From positions 8,680,001-8,744,000 of the forward strand of contig CM034127.1 of the NCBI GenBank assembly GCA_019914995.1: 64,000 bases of DNA, given 5' to 3'. The DNA is from Acanthochlamys bracteata. Taxonomy: Eukaryota; Streptophyta; Magnoliopsida; Pandanales; Velloziaceae. This document shows positions 20,661 through 33,550 of this stretch, piece after piece. The notes beneath the pieces were generated by a model that did not search any database, was not told the origin of the DNA, and saw only the letters and a program-made list of their open reading frames with translations. Every line of letters starts with the position of its first letter. The stretch's first letter is position 1. The position numbers and the translations under genes are program-made.

Positions 20661-22273
20661 AATATAAAGAATTTTGCTAAAACAGAAGTAAATATTGTAT
20701 AAAACTAAGTTTACTTCATTATATTAAACAATAAGTAAATTTTGCAATTAATTAGAAAGACATCTTCTATCTGTTAACAGTAAGAAAGAAGAATACCAAG
20801 TTTTAATTAAAACTGGCTAGCTACCTAGCTTAGCTAGCTGCAGGACAATTTAATTAATTAGCTTCTTCTATATGTTATATATTCTCTCGCTACTTATTAT
20901 CGCAATCACAACAATAAGTGGAATAAAAAATATACATAAATGAAACCAATAATTGAAAACAAAATACCAAAGAACAACAACATAACCAAGGATGTAGTCG
21001 ATGTTAATCCAGTCAAAGGCTATAGTTTTTCCGTATCAAGAGTTCTCCAACAGAGTTTAAAAAATTTTTTTCAAAAAAACCAAATCACTAACCTGCTTCC
21101 AAGCTTGCCGAAAACCTGTTTCCATCTCTCTTCTAAGACGAACAAAATTTAAAAGAATAATTCATCAGTGAAGAGAAATAGAATCATCAGTCCAATGTCA
21201 AGCAAGCAAGCAGAATAAACAATGATCGAAAAACTTCAAAAGAAATTTCAACTCTGATGGACTTCAATTCGGTGTGGTTAAAACATATCAAAGTCATCCT
21301 CGAGCATTTGATCTCAGATTACTAAACAGAATAAAATTCACAGAAAAAAAAGTTAACAGCAAAGATCAATCCAATCAAAAAGTCAAAGACTCAATTCAGT
21401 AGATCAAATCAGAAACAACAAATCAAAACAATAAGAACGCTAATCGTTGTGAATACGTGAAACCAATTTTAGGACCTACGAGAAAATGCGAGAATCCTTT
21501 GAAACTTTTATAATGGAAGCCGCACGTCCAGAGGTACCACAAAAATCGATCGATCGATCGATCGATCGATCTTGCGACTCTTGATCTAAATTACTCTCAA
21601 TCCATTTATCGGGATCGACAGAGGCAAAATCATCTCGAGATGATTCTATTTTTCCAAACCATGAATCGAAGAAACCAAAAACATCACCAAGATCTGAACA
21701 CACAAAAAATACTTAAAATCACGGCTTCTAATTTTCAGTTGAAAAAAAACCAAAAAATCTGACTCAACAAATCGTTATATTACAACACAGATTGAAATCC
21801 ACACAAATCTATAAGGTCGTGTTTTAGATGATCAAATCTATACAGATCTACGACTAAGCTATACAAATCCACACAAATCTACAAAGAGAAGCAAAAGATA
21901 AATAAAAGAGTATAAGCAAACAAGCACCGTACCTTTTAGATGCGAGTTCCGGTGAGATCGCCTCTTCCGACGTCGGAATTCAAAAGAAGAGAACACGCCT
22001 TCGGCGAGCTGTGCGCGGAAGGAGGACTTAGAGAGAGAACACGCCATTGCGCCACTGTAACAAGCCGCTGCAAATGTGAATTGTATGTTAGGGTTGTGGT
22101 AAGTTATGTTTATATGATGACATTTTTGTAAATATTTATTAAGAATAAAATTAATAAGGGAATGAAACTTTAGCGTGTTTTAAGGCAGCATTGCGTGTTC
22201 AGCGAACGCAGTGTTTGAACCAAACGCTTTCTTAACTGCGCGATGCATTTGGGGTATGAAAATTTCCCCGAAT
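20661..22273. other. 5' non-coding part of the Harbinger element
   Basis: No conserved protein is seen between the repeat-rich tract and the right terminal repeat. Short frames here look incidental. A GC-richer patch at about 21940-22090 may be a first exon or leader of the element. Confidence 0.4.
21545..21571. repeat. (ATCG)n microsatellite
   Basis: Twenty-seven bases of ATCG units, just under seven copies, readable directly. The repeat is self-complementary. Confidence 0.95.
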
Positions 22274-22287
22274 GCACTCCCAAACAC

Positions 22288-22527
22288 TCCCTATATGATA
22301 TCTTTGTGCTAGCTTTTGCGATAGTAGTCTCCTGCTAGCTCTTTTTCTTTTAGATATATAAACGAATACTATATGTCGATTTTAATCTTAATCTCTCCTT
22401 TTGAAGGTCCCTATATGATGTCTTTGTGCTAGCTTTTGCGATAGCAGTCTCCTGCTAGCTCTTTTTCTTTTAGATATATAAACGAATACTATCTGTTGAC
22501 TTTAATCTTAATCTCTCCTTTTGAAGG
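22288..22527. repeat. 120-bp tandem duplication at the right end of the Harbinger element
   Basis: Copy 1 (22288-22407) and copy 2 (22408-22527) differ at about five positions. Both begin TCCCTATATGAT and end CTTTTGAAGG. In copy 1 the first four bases are the last four bases of the Harbinger terminal repeat, so the duplicated unit includes the transposon edge. Confidence 0.9.
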
Positions 22528-22881
22528 AAAAAAAATAACTCCATCTAGAAGTACTTCGCACCTCTTTCTCTTGTTTTAGACATACATCATTCAGTTTAAT
22601 TATTTGAAAGCAACTTAGAGGCCAAATGAGTACATGCTAATTCTGTTACGGATGTGGACACGACCCGAACCATTTACAGTTCTAGTTATCAATTGATTTG
22701 CATGACGTGCTTCATTGTAGGAGAAAGAATCTGCAATCTAGAAGTTTCAATGTTGATTTTCTTTTTTCACCCTTATCTTTTTCTCAACTTTGTGATTAAT
22801 AAGATAGCATTGCCATAGAGGTTTGAGTTGATATCACAAGTCCTTCGTGCCGGCAAAACGTACAAACAAAGGTTTGTACTC
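22528..22881. other. Spacer, no gene seen
   Basis: Mixed-composition sequence between the tandem duplication and the hAT-like element. Nothing recognisable. Confidence 0.5.
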
Positions 22882-22889
22882 TTGGGTGG

Positions 22890-23684
22890 CATTGTTGGCA
22901 GACCCGGACCAAACCGTCCGGATTGACACAGAAATCGTAGGCCAGAATGGTAAATCGGTTCTGGTTTGTAAAAAAATGGTCTATACAATTGAGCCGTTTT
23001 GACCCGCTTCAATCCGATCGACCCGCCCGCCCGGGTCAAATCGGATTGAATAAAATTTAAAAAAATTAATTAAAAAAATATAAATTGATGATATATTTAA
23101 TACAAAAATAATTATTAGTAGCGTTATATTAAAAAATAATATATAGTTTAGATGTTGTATTTAGATGTAATAATGAAAAAGTATAAATAATTGTCTTATT
23201 TGTAAATATTAATTATTAGTAATTTTTAAAATTTTATATTATAAAATATTTAGATTCAAATATGTATACCTAAAAAAGTTGGTTATATTTTTTTTATAAT
23301 TTATCTATTTTATGATTTTATCTTCTTCTAATCTCCTATTTTATTTAAATACTTCTCATTATAAATTTTTATTGTTATTATTATTATTGGTGGTAATGCT
23401 ATGATGGCAATACTTTAAATTTTCTTGTGATTGTTGTTGCTATTATTGTTGATAGTAATGCCATAGCAAAAAATACTCTAATTTTTTGTTGTGATTGCTG
23501 TTGTTATTATTATTGCTAGTACTATAATGGCAGTAAATTTTTTATTGTTTTTGTTATTATTATTAGTTAAAAATGATTTAATATTATTGACCTGATGGTT
23601 CAACTAGTTGATCCGGCGGGTCAATTCGAAAACCATGATTCAGACAGTTTTTCCGTGCAATATCCGATCCGGTTCTGACAAATG
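22890..23684. mobile_element. Non-autonomous hAT-like element, 795 bp
   Basis: The left end starts CATTGTTGGCAGACCCGG; the right end, read inverted, starts CATTTGTCAGAACCGG. It is flanked by a perfect 8-bp duplication, TTGGGTGG, at 22882-22889 and 23685-23692. The interior is AT-rich without coding potential, so it would need transposase from elsewhere. The element at 48145-49250 shares the end motif (CARTG, then TGGCAGA, then GACCCG), so both are probably one family. Confidence 0.85.
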
Positions 23685-24849
23685 TTGGGTGGATGCCTGA
23701 TTATATATATTTGCTCTCAAAGAGCGTCCTACTATTGACTGATTTAATGAATACAATTATAAAAATGCCAAAAGTAAAAGGCTAGCTTTAATTCGGCGTC
23801 ATCGACTTTTCTTTTCTTGTCCAACTAATTACCATTAAGCTTAACCACCAGTAAGCAACACTATCTTGATGCGAAGTACACTAAGTGACCTTTGCTTTTA
23901 GGACGATGGCATGATGCATGCAAAGTCAAACGTTCGACAAGTCAGCATCCAATATTTCGCAGATACTCATGAATGCATTTATTATTGGCATAAGATGATG
24001 TGACAATAATACATTTATATAATTAATATATATATGTATATATATTTGTATTTGGTATGATGAAAAATGTATATATTTGAACATGGTATTAATACCAGAA
24101 AAAAACCTAGCTGCGCTATCTGTCGCACCGAAGTCCTCTATACCTTCACAGATTTTGACACAAACTGTCACCAAATCAGATTCCGACGATCTCTACCAGA
24201 ATAGACCAAGGTGATTTGTCACTATCGGCGAAACAAAGAAAGAAAAAAGTTTCGACCGGGTCACTACCTTTCTCCATGCAGTCGATACTATTATCGATTT
24301 TCGCCGCCACTCATCTATCGCCACGATTCGATCAGCTATCTAGATTGCGATAGCCACTTCGCCATTGTCGAGTCACCGCCGCTGTGCGTTCCTATTGCCG
24401 CCACACTTGCTGCTAGTCATCGGCCTGCGGTTCAGCCATCTTCTCCACGTACAGCTGGAGAACGGTGGGAGATCGAGGACGGCAAGCCGAGATCATGGAC
24501 GGTGAGAGTTCTGACAGATGATATGTGGTGGATGACGGTTACCCTACTCGCACGCGCTCTGTCAAGATCAGCCCATGTAGAAGTGTGTGTCAACGTCGAA
24601 AGTATGTCGTTTGTACACCGGTGACGGAAAACGAATCACGTCGGAGCCTAGTGTGCACAGCCAAAAATTATTGAAATTGGTCCGAGGGAGATCAATATGG
24701 CATTTCCATAGTTCGAGTTTCCTATAATAAAACAAATGGAGAAAGATACTAGTATAACCTCAGGTTTAGATGACTTCAGAGATGGCATAGGTATTCACCT
24801 AGTTACAAATCTAAAATGAGAACGCAAACTACGATATGCCCACTATGCA

Positions 24850-27800
24850 GATGAGTGTCAAATTGAATGACACTAATTATGCTTTGTGGTCCCAACTTGT
24901 TGAAATATATATTTCTTTCAGAGACAAACCGGAATATATTAATGGAAATCTTCCACATCTTTCATCTTCAGATACAACTTTCAGAAATTGGAGAACTGAA
25001 ACTCAATTGTGAAGGAGTGGTTGATCAACTCGATGGATCTCAGTCTGATTAGTTAATGCAGTATCGAATACAGTTGCCACAATCTATTTTGATGAGACTT
25101 ATACCTCTCAAGTATATGATATTTAAAATACGCGTGAGCCAAACGAGACAGGTTAGACGATCTATTGAAGTGTATTTCAATACCCTATATAAGGTTTGTG
25201 GAGAGAGATTAATTTCATCGTCCTAACCTAATAGAGTGCGATACGGGTATACAAAAGTATAATTATATACTACAAGAGGATAGGGTGTACTCCTTACTCG
25301 ATGGATTGGAGGATTGACTTAATAAAGTACGGAATGATGTGCTTCAGATCCGACCATTTCTAATAGTGGAGCAGACATATACACATGTTAGAAGAGAAGA
25401 TTCGAGACAGACAATTATGATAATGAGAATAGAAGCTCCAACTGATGCAGTTATGGTGCTTAAGGGTATAACCTAATCATCTACACTTCAGTTAACACCT
25501 ACTAGCAATATGATCAAAATTGGACCAAATACGAGAAAATCAAATGCATCTTCAAGGACAAAAATATTGCTAGAGGAGGAGGCTGCACACATTGTGGGAT
25601 GACGAAACATACTTGGAAGATATATTTCAAATTACATGTGTATCCAAACTGGTGGAACGAGTTCAAGGCCAGGGAATAACGTGATGTTGTTGCTAGTACT
25701 AGTATTGATCAAGCTAATATTGTAAATGCGGAACTCTAACTATCTCTTATTTCACAAATTGACCAGCCAAACATCATTCATCCAAACAATGCCTCTACTA
25801 CTACCAATTCAGGTAACTGTAATGTTTTACCCAACTCTTCTCACAAACATTGTCAGAATGGATAATTGATTTAGGGACAACTAACTATATTACATATGAC
25901 TCGCGTGATCTCATCACTAACACTACATCAAAACGTACACCTATTGCCAACACCAATGGAGTCATATTTCCAGTCACAGTAGCCGAAAAAGTGGGCATAT
26001 CGCATTTTCTCTCATTACTAGACATCTACTTGTTCCGTTTATTTTAAATAAATTGATATCAGTAGGACAAGCTATCGAGGACTTAAATTATTGTGTACTA
26101 ATATATCATTAGTTTTGTCTTCTTCAGGATATTCTCAGTAAAAAGATCATTGGTTATGGTACTAAGAAAAGGAGGTTATACTATATTGAAAACTTTAGTT
26201 TGCTATGGTAAATCATACTCATCATATATCTAACGGAAAGCTGAGGCAAATTAGCTATGACATCATCGGTTGGGGCATTCTTTTTTTTTATTATTTAAAG
26301 TTTATACTATCAAATTTATTTTATGATTTGAAGGCTTCACATTTTAAATGTGATGTGTGAATTCTAGCAAACAATCATCGTGCTTATTACCCTATTAGTT
26401 CCAGTAGGAGTCAAACTCCTTTTATTTTGATACGTTCGATGTTTGGGAACCTTCACATGTGTCTAATTTATCTGTCTTTCCTTGGTTTGTGATTTTTCTT
26501 GATGATTGTATGCAGATGACTTGGCTCTATTTAATGAAAAATAAATATGAAGTGTTTGACATTTTTTGCTACTTTCATAATATGATTCAGAGTTAAATTT
26601 CTAACCAAACTTCGGATCGATAATTGTGGTAAGTATGTTAGTCATGACTTTGTTGATTACTCTCAAAATCATAGCATTATTCATGAAACCACATTATATT
26701 ATACACAACATCAGAATGGTATTGCCAATGTTAAGTTTTTCTTGTAAGATTAACTCAAAAGGGGAGGGGTGAATTGAGTTAGTATATAGAAATTTTCGTC
26801 AAGTTTAGTTATCCTACTGGTAGCAGGCTTACAGCCGGCTGTGTCAAATCTGTAACCTGTAGACAGAGAGAGTTAGAGTATTTACTGACATATGTAAAAA
26901 GACAGTACTCAGAAAATTTAACGTGGTTCTGCAAAACCCCTTTGCCTACATCTACGGTCGCTCTATCACCAGAGCCAAAGCTTCACTAAACCTTTAATAA
27001 GCTACAAATACACCTAGAGCAAAGTGCTTCACCAAGCACACTTACTCTACCGGATTTCTTCGCCAAGACAACCCCTAACAGCCTACTGGACACACCTGTC
27101 CCCCTGGCTGATTTGCTAGCTTTATTACAAGATCTAAGAGCTTACACCGAGCTCCACCTGAGCTTCCTTTCCCGGTGCCTGCAGCACCACCTTCACAACT
27201 GTCAATAAGAGGTTACAAGAAAATAAACCAAGATTGAGCACAGAATCTATCTCATGAATGTTAAGTGTTCATGATGTGATTCAGATGAGATGATCAGAGA
27301 GGTTGCTGAGAGAGATTTCTTCAGTATGATTGGCAGCAAGATTTGTTTGTGTGGAGTAGTAGAGTTCGTGACCAGCAGTAGGATATTTTTGTGTAGAGTG
27401 GTAGAGTTCTTGTATATCTCTGTTTTGCTTGGGTTCTCTCTACTTCTGTTTTCTTATGTTCTCTCTCTGTTTTCTTCGTTACTGTGACTCCCTTCTTATA
27501 GAATTTCTTTCCTGTGCAAGAGCCGTTGAGGAACGTTGCTGTTGGCGCTCTCTTTCATAGGTGGTTCTTCACGTCAGAGAGGAGTCGGTTTTGTCCAGTG
27601 GTTAATCAACCGCTTCCAAGCTTCTTTCGGCTGTCTTTGTGCAAGGTCTTCGTTGCATTAAATGCGTTGTAGAAGTTTGAATTTGCTGCCAACGTTTGAA
27701 AGCTTAATTTAGCTATGCCTCTGTCTGAGACTCGGTGAGCTGATGAGTTGATATGGCTTGTCCATAATAAATGCAATGCAGGTTGACTACTTAACTTGAA

Positions 27801-30800
27801 CAAAGACTTTGACTTGTGTAATATGCTTTCTTCCCTTGATTATTGAGCTTTCCTTTTCTGTGAAAAACTCTTGTAGATCTTCTGTTTGAAGTGCTTCAGT
27901 CCGTTGTGAGTGTAGGTGATTTTTGAAGCAAGAGAAATTTCGTTGCCGTTGAACACAAGGGTTTGTTTCGAAACATAGAAGTCTTCTTATGCTTCAGTAG
28001 TCGAACAACTGACTGTAATGTGGCTGTGGCATCCTCTGTCCCGTATGCTGTCCTCTATCCCGCTTCAGTAGTCGAGCAGCTGACTGTGATAGTAACTAGA
28101 TAATAGATTTGTTGAATGATATCACCTTGTAATTAAATTCGTGATTTCTTCTGGAGAAAAATCGAAATCTGCATGTTGAAACACTTCTCATTATCAGCAA
28201 GACATGATTCTGATGATGCTTTGCACTATGTTCTTTGTCTTCTCTTGCTGTGATTTTTCATGATTCTTAATATGAACTTGTAGCTGATATGTTCCTCAAT
28301 AAGTCCTCAAGATTTTGCTTCAAATGGATGACGAATTCTTGATTGAATTACATCTAAAAAGTTGTTTCATCAATGACCGATTCTGCTCTCTGTTTACTGA
28401 ATTTTCATCTATCATTCCACGATTTTTTCAAGTTTATATTGATCATCATTTGATGTGCTATTCGGTCAATCTTATAATGTGCATGTTGGCCTGTCTCTGA
28501 TGAAAAGTTGAAGTTCAAATGGAATCGGCATCATGCTTGAAATTACTTCTGAAGAGTGAATGATTATTACGATTTTCTGATTCTTCTCTGTCCAGCGAGC
28601 AGCAGCGAAATAGCAGCGAAGTAACCGGCTATTGAGTCCTCTGTTTTTTGTTCATCTCTGTTGGCGATACTCTATTTTTCTGCTCTTCTCTGTTCGTGAT
28701 ATTCATGTAGCAGCAATTAGACAGCTAGCTGTTTGGTGGCTGAGGGATTCTCTGTTCTGTATGGTATAAAAGAAATCTGGCTTGTTGTCTGTGGGATAGA
28801 TCTGTTTTATGAATTTCTGCAGAACTTGATTCCAATCATTAGTTCACCCTAATCTATAAACTATAATTCTTAATTATTGTTATCATCAAAATCAATCTTG
28901 GAGTTCCAACAGCCAAAATAAAGAATAGACACATTTTGAAATGCTCTTATGATTCAAACAAATGTAATCCAAAGTTATTTGGTAGATATAGTTGTTTTCA
29001 TAATCGGATGCTCTTCAATGTGCATTCCTCTTCAGGCATTATCTCTTCATAGTTCTTTGCCGTCAATGTTGATGCTTCCCTCTCATATGTTTGGATATGT
29101 GGTATCTGTACATCTAGATAAAAATTAATGGACTAAACTTGATTCATGTGTTGTTCGTTATATTTTTTGAGTTATGGTACAAATATGAAGGGCTATCGAT
29201 ATGATCATCCCCCTACCAGACACCCCTATGTAACAATAGATGTCACATTATTACAATCTAAAAAGTTCTTCTCTTCTCGAGTACCCAATTCACCACTCTA
29301 TGGGGAGATATAATATGAAAAACAGAATTGAAATAGTTAGCCAGAATTTATAGAAAAAGAGACTTTCATACTTATTACACCTAATCCACATTTGTACGAG
29401 AAACAAAGTAGGAAGAGATAGCTGGCCCTACCGAAGAATCTGAATCTGAAAGATGCCTCTAATCAAAAGCATATGGCATCATCGAAGAAAACTCTCTTCA
29501 TCTTCTAGTATCAAAAGACCAATCTTCAGAGAATATGCCTGAGGTAAATTCCCCCATAGCTCCACCTCCTGATAACATGTCAAAAATTTCTACTAGTTAT
29601 AAGTTATCTTTCAGACATAATCGTGACAAACCTCCAGATAGATTCTCACTTGATTTTGTAGAAAAAAATGCAAAAGATTCTATTGCCAGTTCATGTCTCA
29701 TCGTTGAGTATCAAATTCATTGAGGACCTTTGTGAATAAGTTGTCCTCTTATCATATCCCTTATGGAGTGTAGAAAACCTTAGCAGGTCTTAAGTGGGTT
29801 CATATGATAGAAGAGAAGATGAAAACACTACAGAAAAATAACATATGAACTCTTGTCTTATTAGCAGAGAAAAAAAGCCTTGGGATGCAAGTGGGTATTC
29901 TCTGTCAAATATAAAGCAGACGGAATTATCGAAAGGAACAAAGCAAGACTTGTGGTGAAAGAATATACACAAACATATGATGTAGACTACGAATAAACAC
30001 TTTCATATTTAGCAAAATTGAACACTGTGAGAGTTTTGCTATCTCTTGCAACAAATCTAAATTGACCACTATACGAATTTGACGTAAAAAATCCCTTTGT
30101 ACATGGTGACCTAAAAGAAGAAGTATACATGAATATTCTACCAGGATACACCGTGACATCTCACCTTAGAGTGGTTTGCAAATTTTAGAAGGCGCTATAT
30201 GGACTGAAATAATTTGCTCGAACTTGGTTCGGATGATTTAGTCTATCAATTGAAATGTGTGGATTTAAACAGAAAAAACTCAGATCATACCTTGTTCTTT
30301 AAACATAGATAGGGAAATATAACAAATTTGATTATTTATGTTGATGATATGATAATGCAGAAAGTTTTTGCACTGTAAAAATATATCTACTGAGTTTGAA
30401 ATGAAAGATGTATGTGGACTTAAATACTTTATAGAATTTGAAGTGGCTCGATCAGACAGAGATATTTTTATATTTTGGAGAAAGTATGTATTAGACCTAC
30501 TTTCTGAAATAATAATGTTTGATTGCAAACCAACAGACACACCGATTATTTAGAATCACAATTTGGGAAAAAACTCTTATTATGTACCTACTAATAAGAA
30601 GAGATATTAAAAGATTATTGAAAAGTTAAGTTATTTATCTCACACAAGACCAAATATTGTTTATACTGTAAGCTTGACAAGTCAGTTCATGTATTGTCCT
30701 ATCGAAGATCATATGAATATTATATTTCGAATTCTTCATTATTTAAGATTTGCTCCAGGGAGAGGAATCATGTTCTCTAAAAATAGCCACATTGATATTG

Positions 30801-31170
30801 AAAGATATACTAATGTTAACTGGACAAGGAGTATTTATGATAAAGATCTACATCAGAATATTCCAACTTTTTCGGTGGTAATTTGATCACTTGGAGGAGT
30901 AATAAAATAAAAAATAGTTGCATTATCTAGTACAGAAGTAAAGTTCAGAGGCATGAGCAAAGCTTTATGTGAACTTGTGAAAATTGGTTACACACAGGTA
31001 TCTATGATAAAGTTATTTTGTGACAATAAAGCAACCACTAATATTGCTCATAATCTTATTCAATATGATCAGAAAATATGTTGAAGTGAATTGTCATTAA
31101 GTAGAAACTCGACGATAAGACAATACTATTCGTGAAATCTGAAGACCAGTTGGCACTCACTAAAACTATT
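24850..31170 (+). pseudogene. Copia gag-pol relic
   Basis: Parts in order: Gag with KLNDTNYALWSQLVEIYIS near 24855; a zinc knuckle CTHCGMTKHTW near 25585-25620; protease region WIIDLGTTNYIT near 25858, where the usual DSGA is lost; the integrase piece TDNCGKYVSHDFV and YTQHQNGIANV at about 26610-26730; then, beyond the inserted LTR, AKIKNRHIL from 28912. Reverse transcriptase follows with WVFSVKYKADGIIERNKARL near 29900 and LYEFDVKNPFVHGDLKEEVY near 30070, the active-site YVDDMI near 30340, and RNase H with YTNVNWTRSIYDK near 30810. There are many stops and frameshifts. Confidence 0.8.
26729..28911 (-). mobile_element. Solo LTR (2183 bp) of a long-LTR retrotransposon, copy A
   Basis: On the minus strand it starts TGTTGGAACTCC and ends with the TGTT-containing end at 26729, giving TG...CA termini. 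A perfect 5-bp duplication, GCCAA, flanks it (26724-26728 and 28912-28916). There are no coding genes inside. It matches copy B at 33551-35159 in reversed orientation, with shared blocks such as GAGGGGTGAATTGAGTT and TTTTGATGATAACAA. The TGTTGGA start with TTTTGATGATAAC is common in LTRs of the SIRE/Maximus type of Copia, but the lineage is inferred. It lies in the integrase of the older Copia element. Confidence 0.88.
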
Positions 31171-31530
31171 TCCAGTGAAGTATTTTACAGCTCACTTGAT
31201 AAGTTGGGCATTAGAGACATCTATGCACCAACTTGAGGGAGAGTATTGGCGTGAGTTGATGTAACAATAATACCCTTATGTATTTAATATGTATATGTGT
31301 TTATATTTGGTAAGATGAAAAAGACATGTATTTGAATATTAACATGTATGGAAGAGGCAGTGTCTTACCTCTAGTCAATCAACATTGAAACAAAAGAATA
31401 TATATACTAATTCAATTTTTATATTTTCAATTAATTCAAAGGGGACCAGTAGCCAACTCGAACACTGAAATCTTCGCTCGGTTTGCATAATTTTCTATGA
31501 AAATTATCTCTATTTCTATTTTGGATTGAG

Positions 31531-31766
31531 TGGATGTTGGGAAGAGCTTTCCAAGTGCTTATCTATCTAAATAAATATTTTATTTTTTCCAATAAATATT
31601 ATACAGTATTTATATAATTTATTTAAATTTTCACAAAGTACAAAAAATTTATATATCGTACGATTAATCATTATTTGTATAATAATTATTATTTTTAGTT
31701 AAAAAATTAAGCTCGTTTCACACAAAATATGCTCTACTTTACAAGTACTACAAGATGTCTCCTAAA
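31531..31766. mobile_element. Possible Tourist-like MITE
   Basis: The left end GGATGTTGGGAAGAGCTT and the inverted right end GGAGACATCTTGTAGTACTT resemble, loosely, the Harbinger-type ends seen at 13762 and 36188. The interior is AT-rich. The 3-bp flanks are not identical, so the call is weak. Confidence 0.3.
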
Positions 31767-31916
31767 TATATTGGACTCAATCATTCGGCTAAATTTTTGT
31801 AGTGTTGCAAATTTGATGTCTTTTAAGTGAGAAAGCCGATAGTATCTTCTAAATCTAATGCCAATGACGTTTGATAGAAAAAGTTTGCTAAATCTAATAT
31901 ATCTTTTCTTTATTTA

Positions 31917-32237
31917 CTAAAAAATATTACATAAGAGGCAATTTATTGAAGAAATGCAAAGATAAAGGAACAAATAGCAGCAAGGATTACTATTTGTAAT
32001 TCGTAAGAATCTCTTCATAATTGTTAAGTTTTTACTCCTAGAATTGAAATTTCTAGAGTTTCTCTCAATCCAAAGCTCCTGTAAAACAGCAACGAGATTC
32101 AGAATAGTGAAAGAAATACAAATTTGCAAGAAACGAGCTCTAAGTGAAGCAATGGACTGAGATTCGCTTTTATCTGCAACTCGGGAATAGTATCGATTTA
32201 TGATCTTTAGTTCATCAAATAGATATAAAAATAACAT
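31917..32237 (-). pseudogene. Possible LINE fragment
   Basis: A 106-codon minus-strand frame includes LQELWIERNSRNFNSRSK, which resembles the segment near the C-terminus of plant L1 LINE ORF2 proteins (a W-x-ERN-x-R-x-F pattern). No reverse transcriptase or poly(A) tail is present nearby. The call rests on this one motif. Confidence 0.35.
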
Positions 32238-33550
32238 TTTTAAATGATCTCGATGAGAAAGTCTACATGGAGTAGCCGGAAGGGTTTGATCTACTTGGAA
32301 GTGAACATAAAGTATTTAAACTTGTGAAATCGTTGTATGGTTTAACGCAAACACCTAAACAATGGCATGGTTTAAAGTAGATGTTTACACACCTAATCAT
32401 GGTATGGTTCAAAGTAGATAACATTTGTTTCTGTTGTTCGTTTTAATGGTCTTATACATAACATTTGTGATAAATGTTTGTATACTATGGTATGTAATGA
32501 ATGTATCATTCTTATTTGTCTTTATGTAAATAATATACCAATTGTGAGCAATGATATGAAAGGCATAATAGAAACGAAGAGATCTCTATGTTCCACATTG
32601 AAAGATCTTGAAAAAGTGGATACCATCCTAGGTATCACAATAACATAAAATAGTGAGGGTTATCTACTTAACAAATCCCACTATATAGAGAAAGTATTAA
32701 ACAAATTTGGTCACTTGAAAATTAAATAGGCGAAACGTCTTTTGATTCAAGTATTAAACTTATTAAATATGATAGAAGAACAATTGCACAACTTGAATAT
32801 TCAAGTGCTATTGGAAGTTTAATATATGTAATACAATCTACAAGACCAAATATTATTTTTGTAGTTAGTAAATTAAGCAGATTACTAGTGTTCTAAATGT
32901 TGAACATTGGAAGGACATTGGTAAAATTCTTGATTATCTTAAGAAAACTAAAAATTAAAATATGCAATATTCAAAATTTGCTACTATCTTGGAAGGATAT
33001 ATAGATTCTAGTTGGATATCAAGTATATGAGATAATAAGTCTACCTTAGGTTGGGTGTTTACTCTTAGGGGAGGTGCAGTTTTTTGGTAATGCAAAAAAC
33101 AAACATGTGTTACACACTCTACTATGGAATCATAATTTGTTGTTTGGCAGAAACAGGAAGAGAATCTAAGTGGCTTCGAAATTTTCATTTAGAAATCCCT
33201 ATGACTAAATCTATATCTTCTATATCTATTCATTATGATAATGAAGCTACTTTAACTCATGCATATAGTGAATTATATAATGAAAAAGTCTAGACATATT
33301 AGTATAAGACATGATTATGTGAGAAAATTAATTAAGAATGAAATTATTTCTCTCACATTTGTAAAATCTAATGAAAGTTTGACTAATCCTTTTACAAGTC
33401 TCGTACAAGAGAATTAGTAAGATAGGACATTAAGAAGGATGTGACTAAAACTCTTTAATTGAAGTCCACCAATAACAATAACCTAACATAATAGTAGAAA
33501 ATACTAATAATATGTTTAATGAGAAAAACAAGTTATTGATGCGTGCATAA

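Larger units (their letters stand above)
13762..22291 (-). mobile_element. PIF/Harbinger DNA transposon, decayed, with nested hAT
   Basis: Two decayed minus-strand genes, a Myb/SANT-like ORF1 and a DDE transposase, define a plant PIF/Harbinger element. Best end candidates are an 18-base inverted repeat: GGAGGCGTTTGGGATTGC at 13762-13779 and, at 22274-22291, the complement of GGGAGTGTTTGGGAGTGC, with four mismatches. The trinucleotide TAT flanks both (13759-13761 and 22292-22294), the 3-bp size expected, although TTA/TAA is the usual target. Without the inserted hAT it is about 5.6 kb, normal for an autonomous PIF element. Stops in both genes make it inactive. The left end is less sure than the right because sequence just inside the two ends is not similar. 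Confidence 0.65.
23983..31360 (+). mobile_element. Ty1/Copia retrotransposon, decayed, split by a solo LTR
   Basis: Matching ends occur at about 23983-24100 and 31244-31355: both start TATTGGC and share a GATGTRACAATAATAC block and a TTTGGTADGATGAAAAA block. The right copy follows a GAGGGAGAG polypurine tract (about 31235-31243). Without the nested LTR the element is about 5.2 kb, normal for Copia. The left LTR is followed by a GC-richer leader holding an unconserved frame (24211-24624). All coding parts are broken, so this copy is dead. The exact LTR 3' ends are unsure. Confidence 0.75.

Noticed and set aside
24211-24624. 137-codon plus-strand frame
   Set aside because: It lies between the 5' LTR and gag of a Copia relic, where a non-coding leader is expected, and shows no domain.
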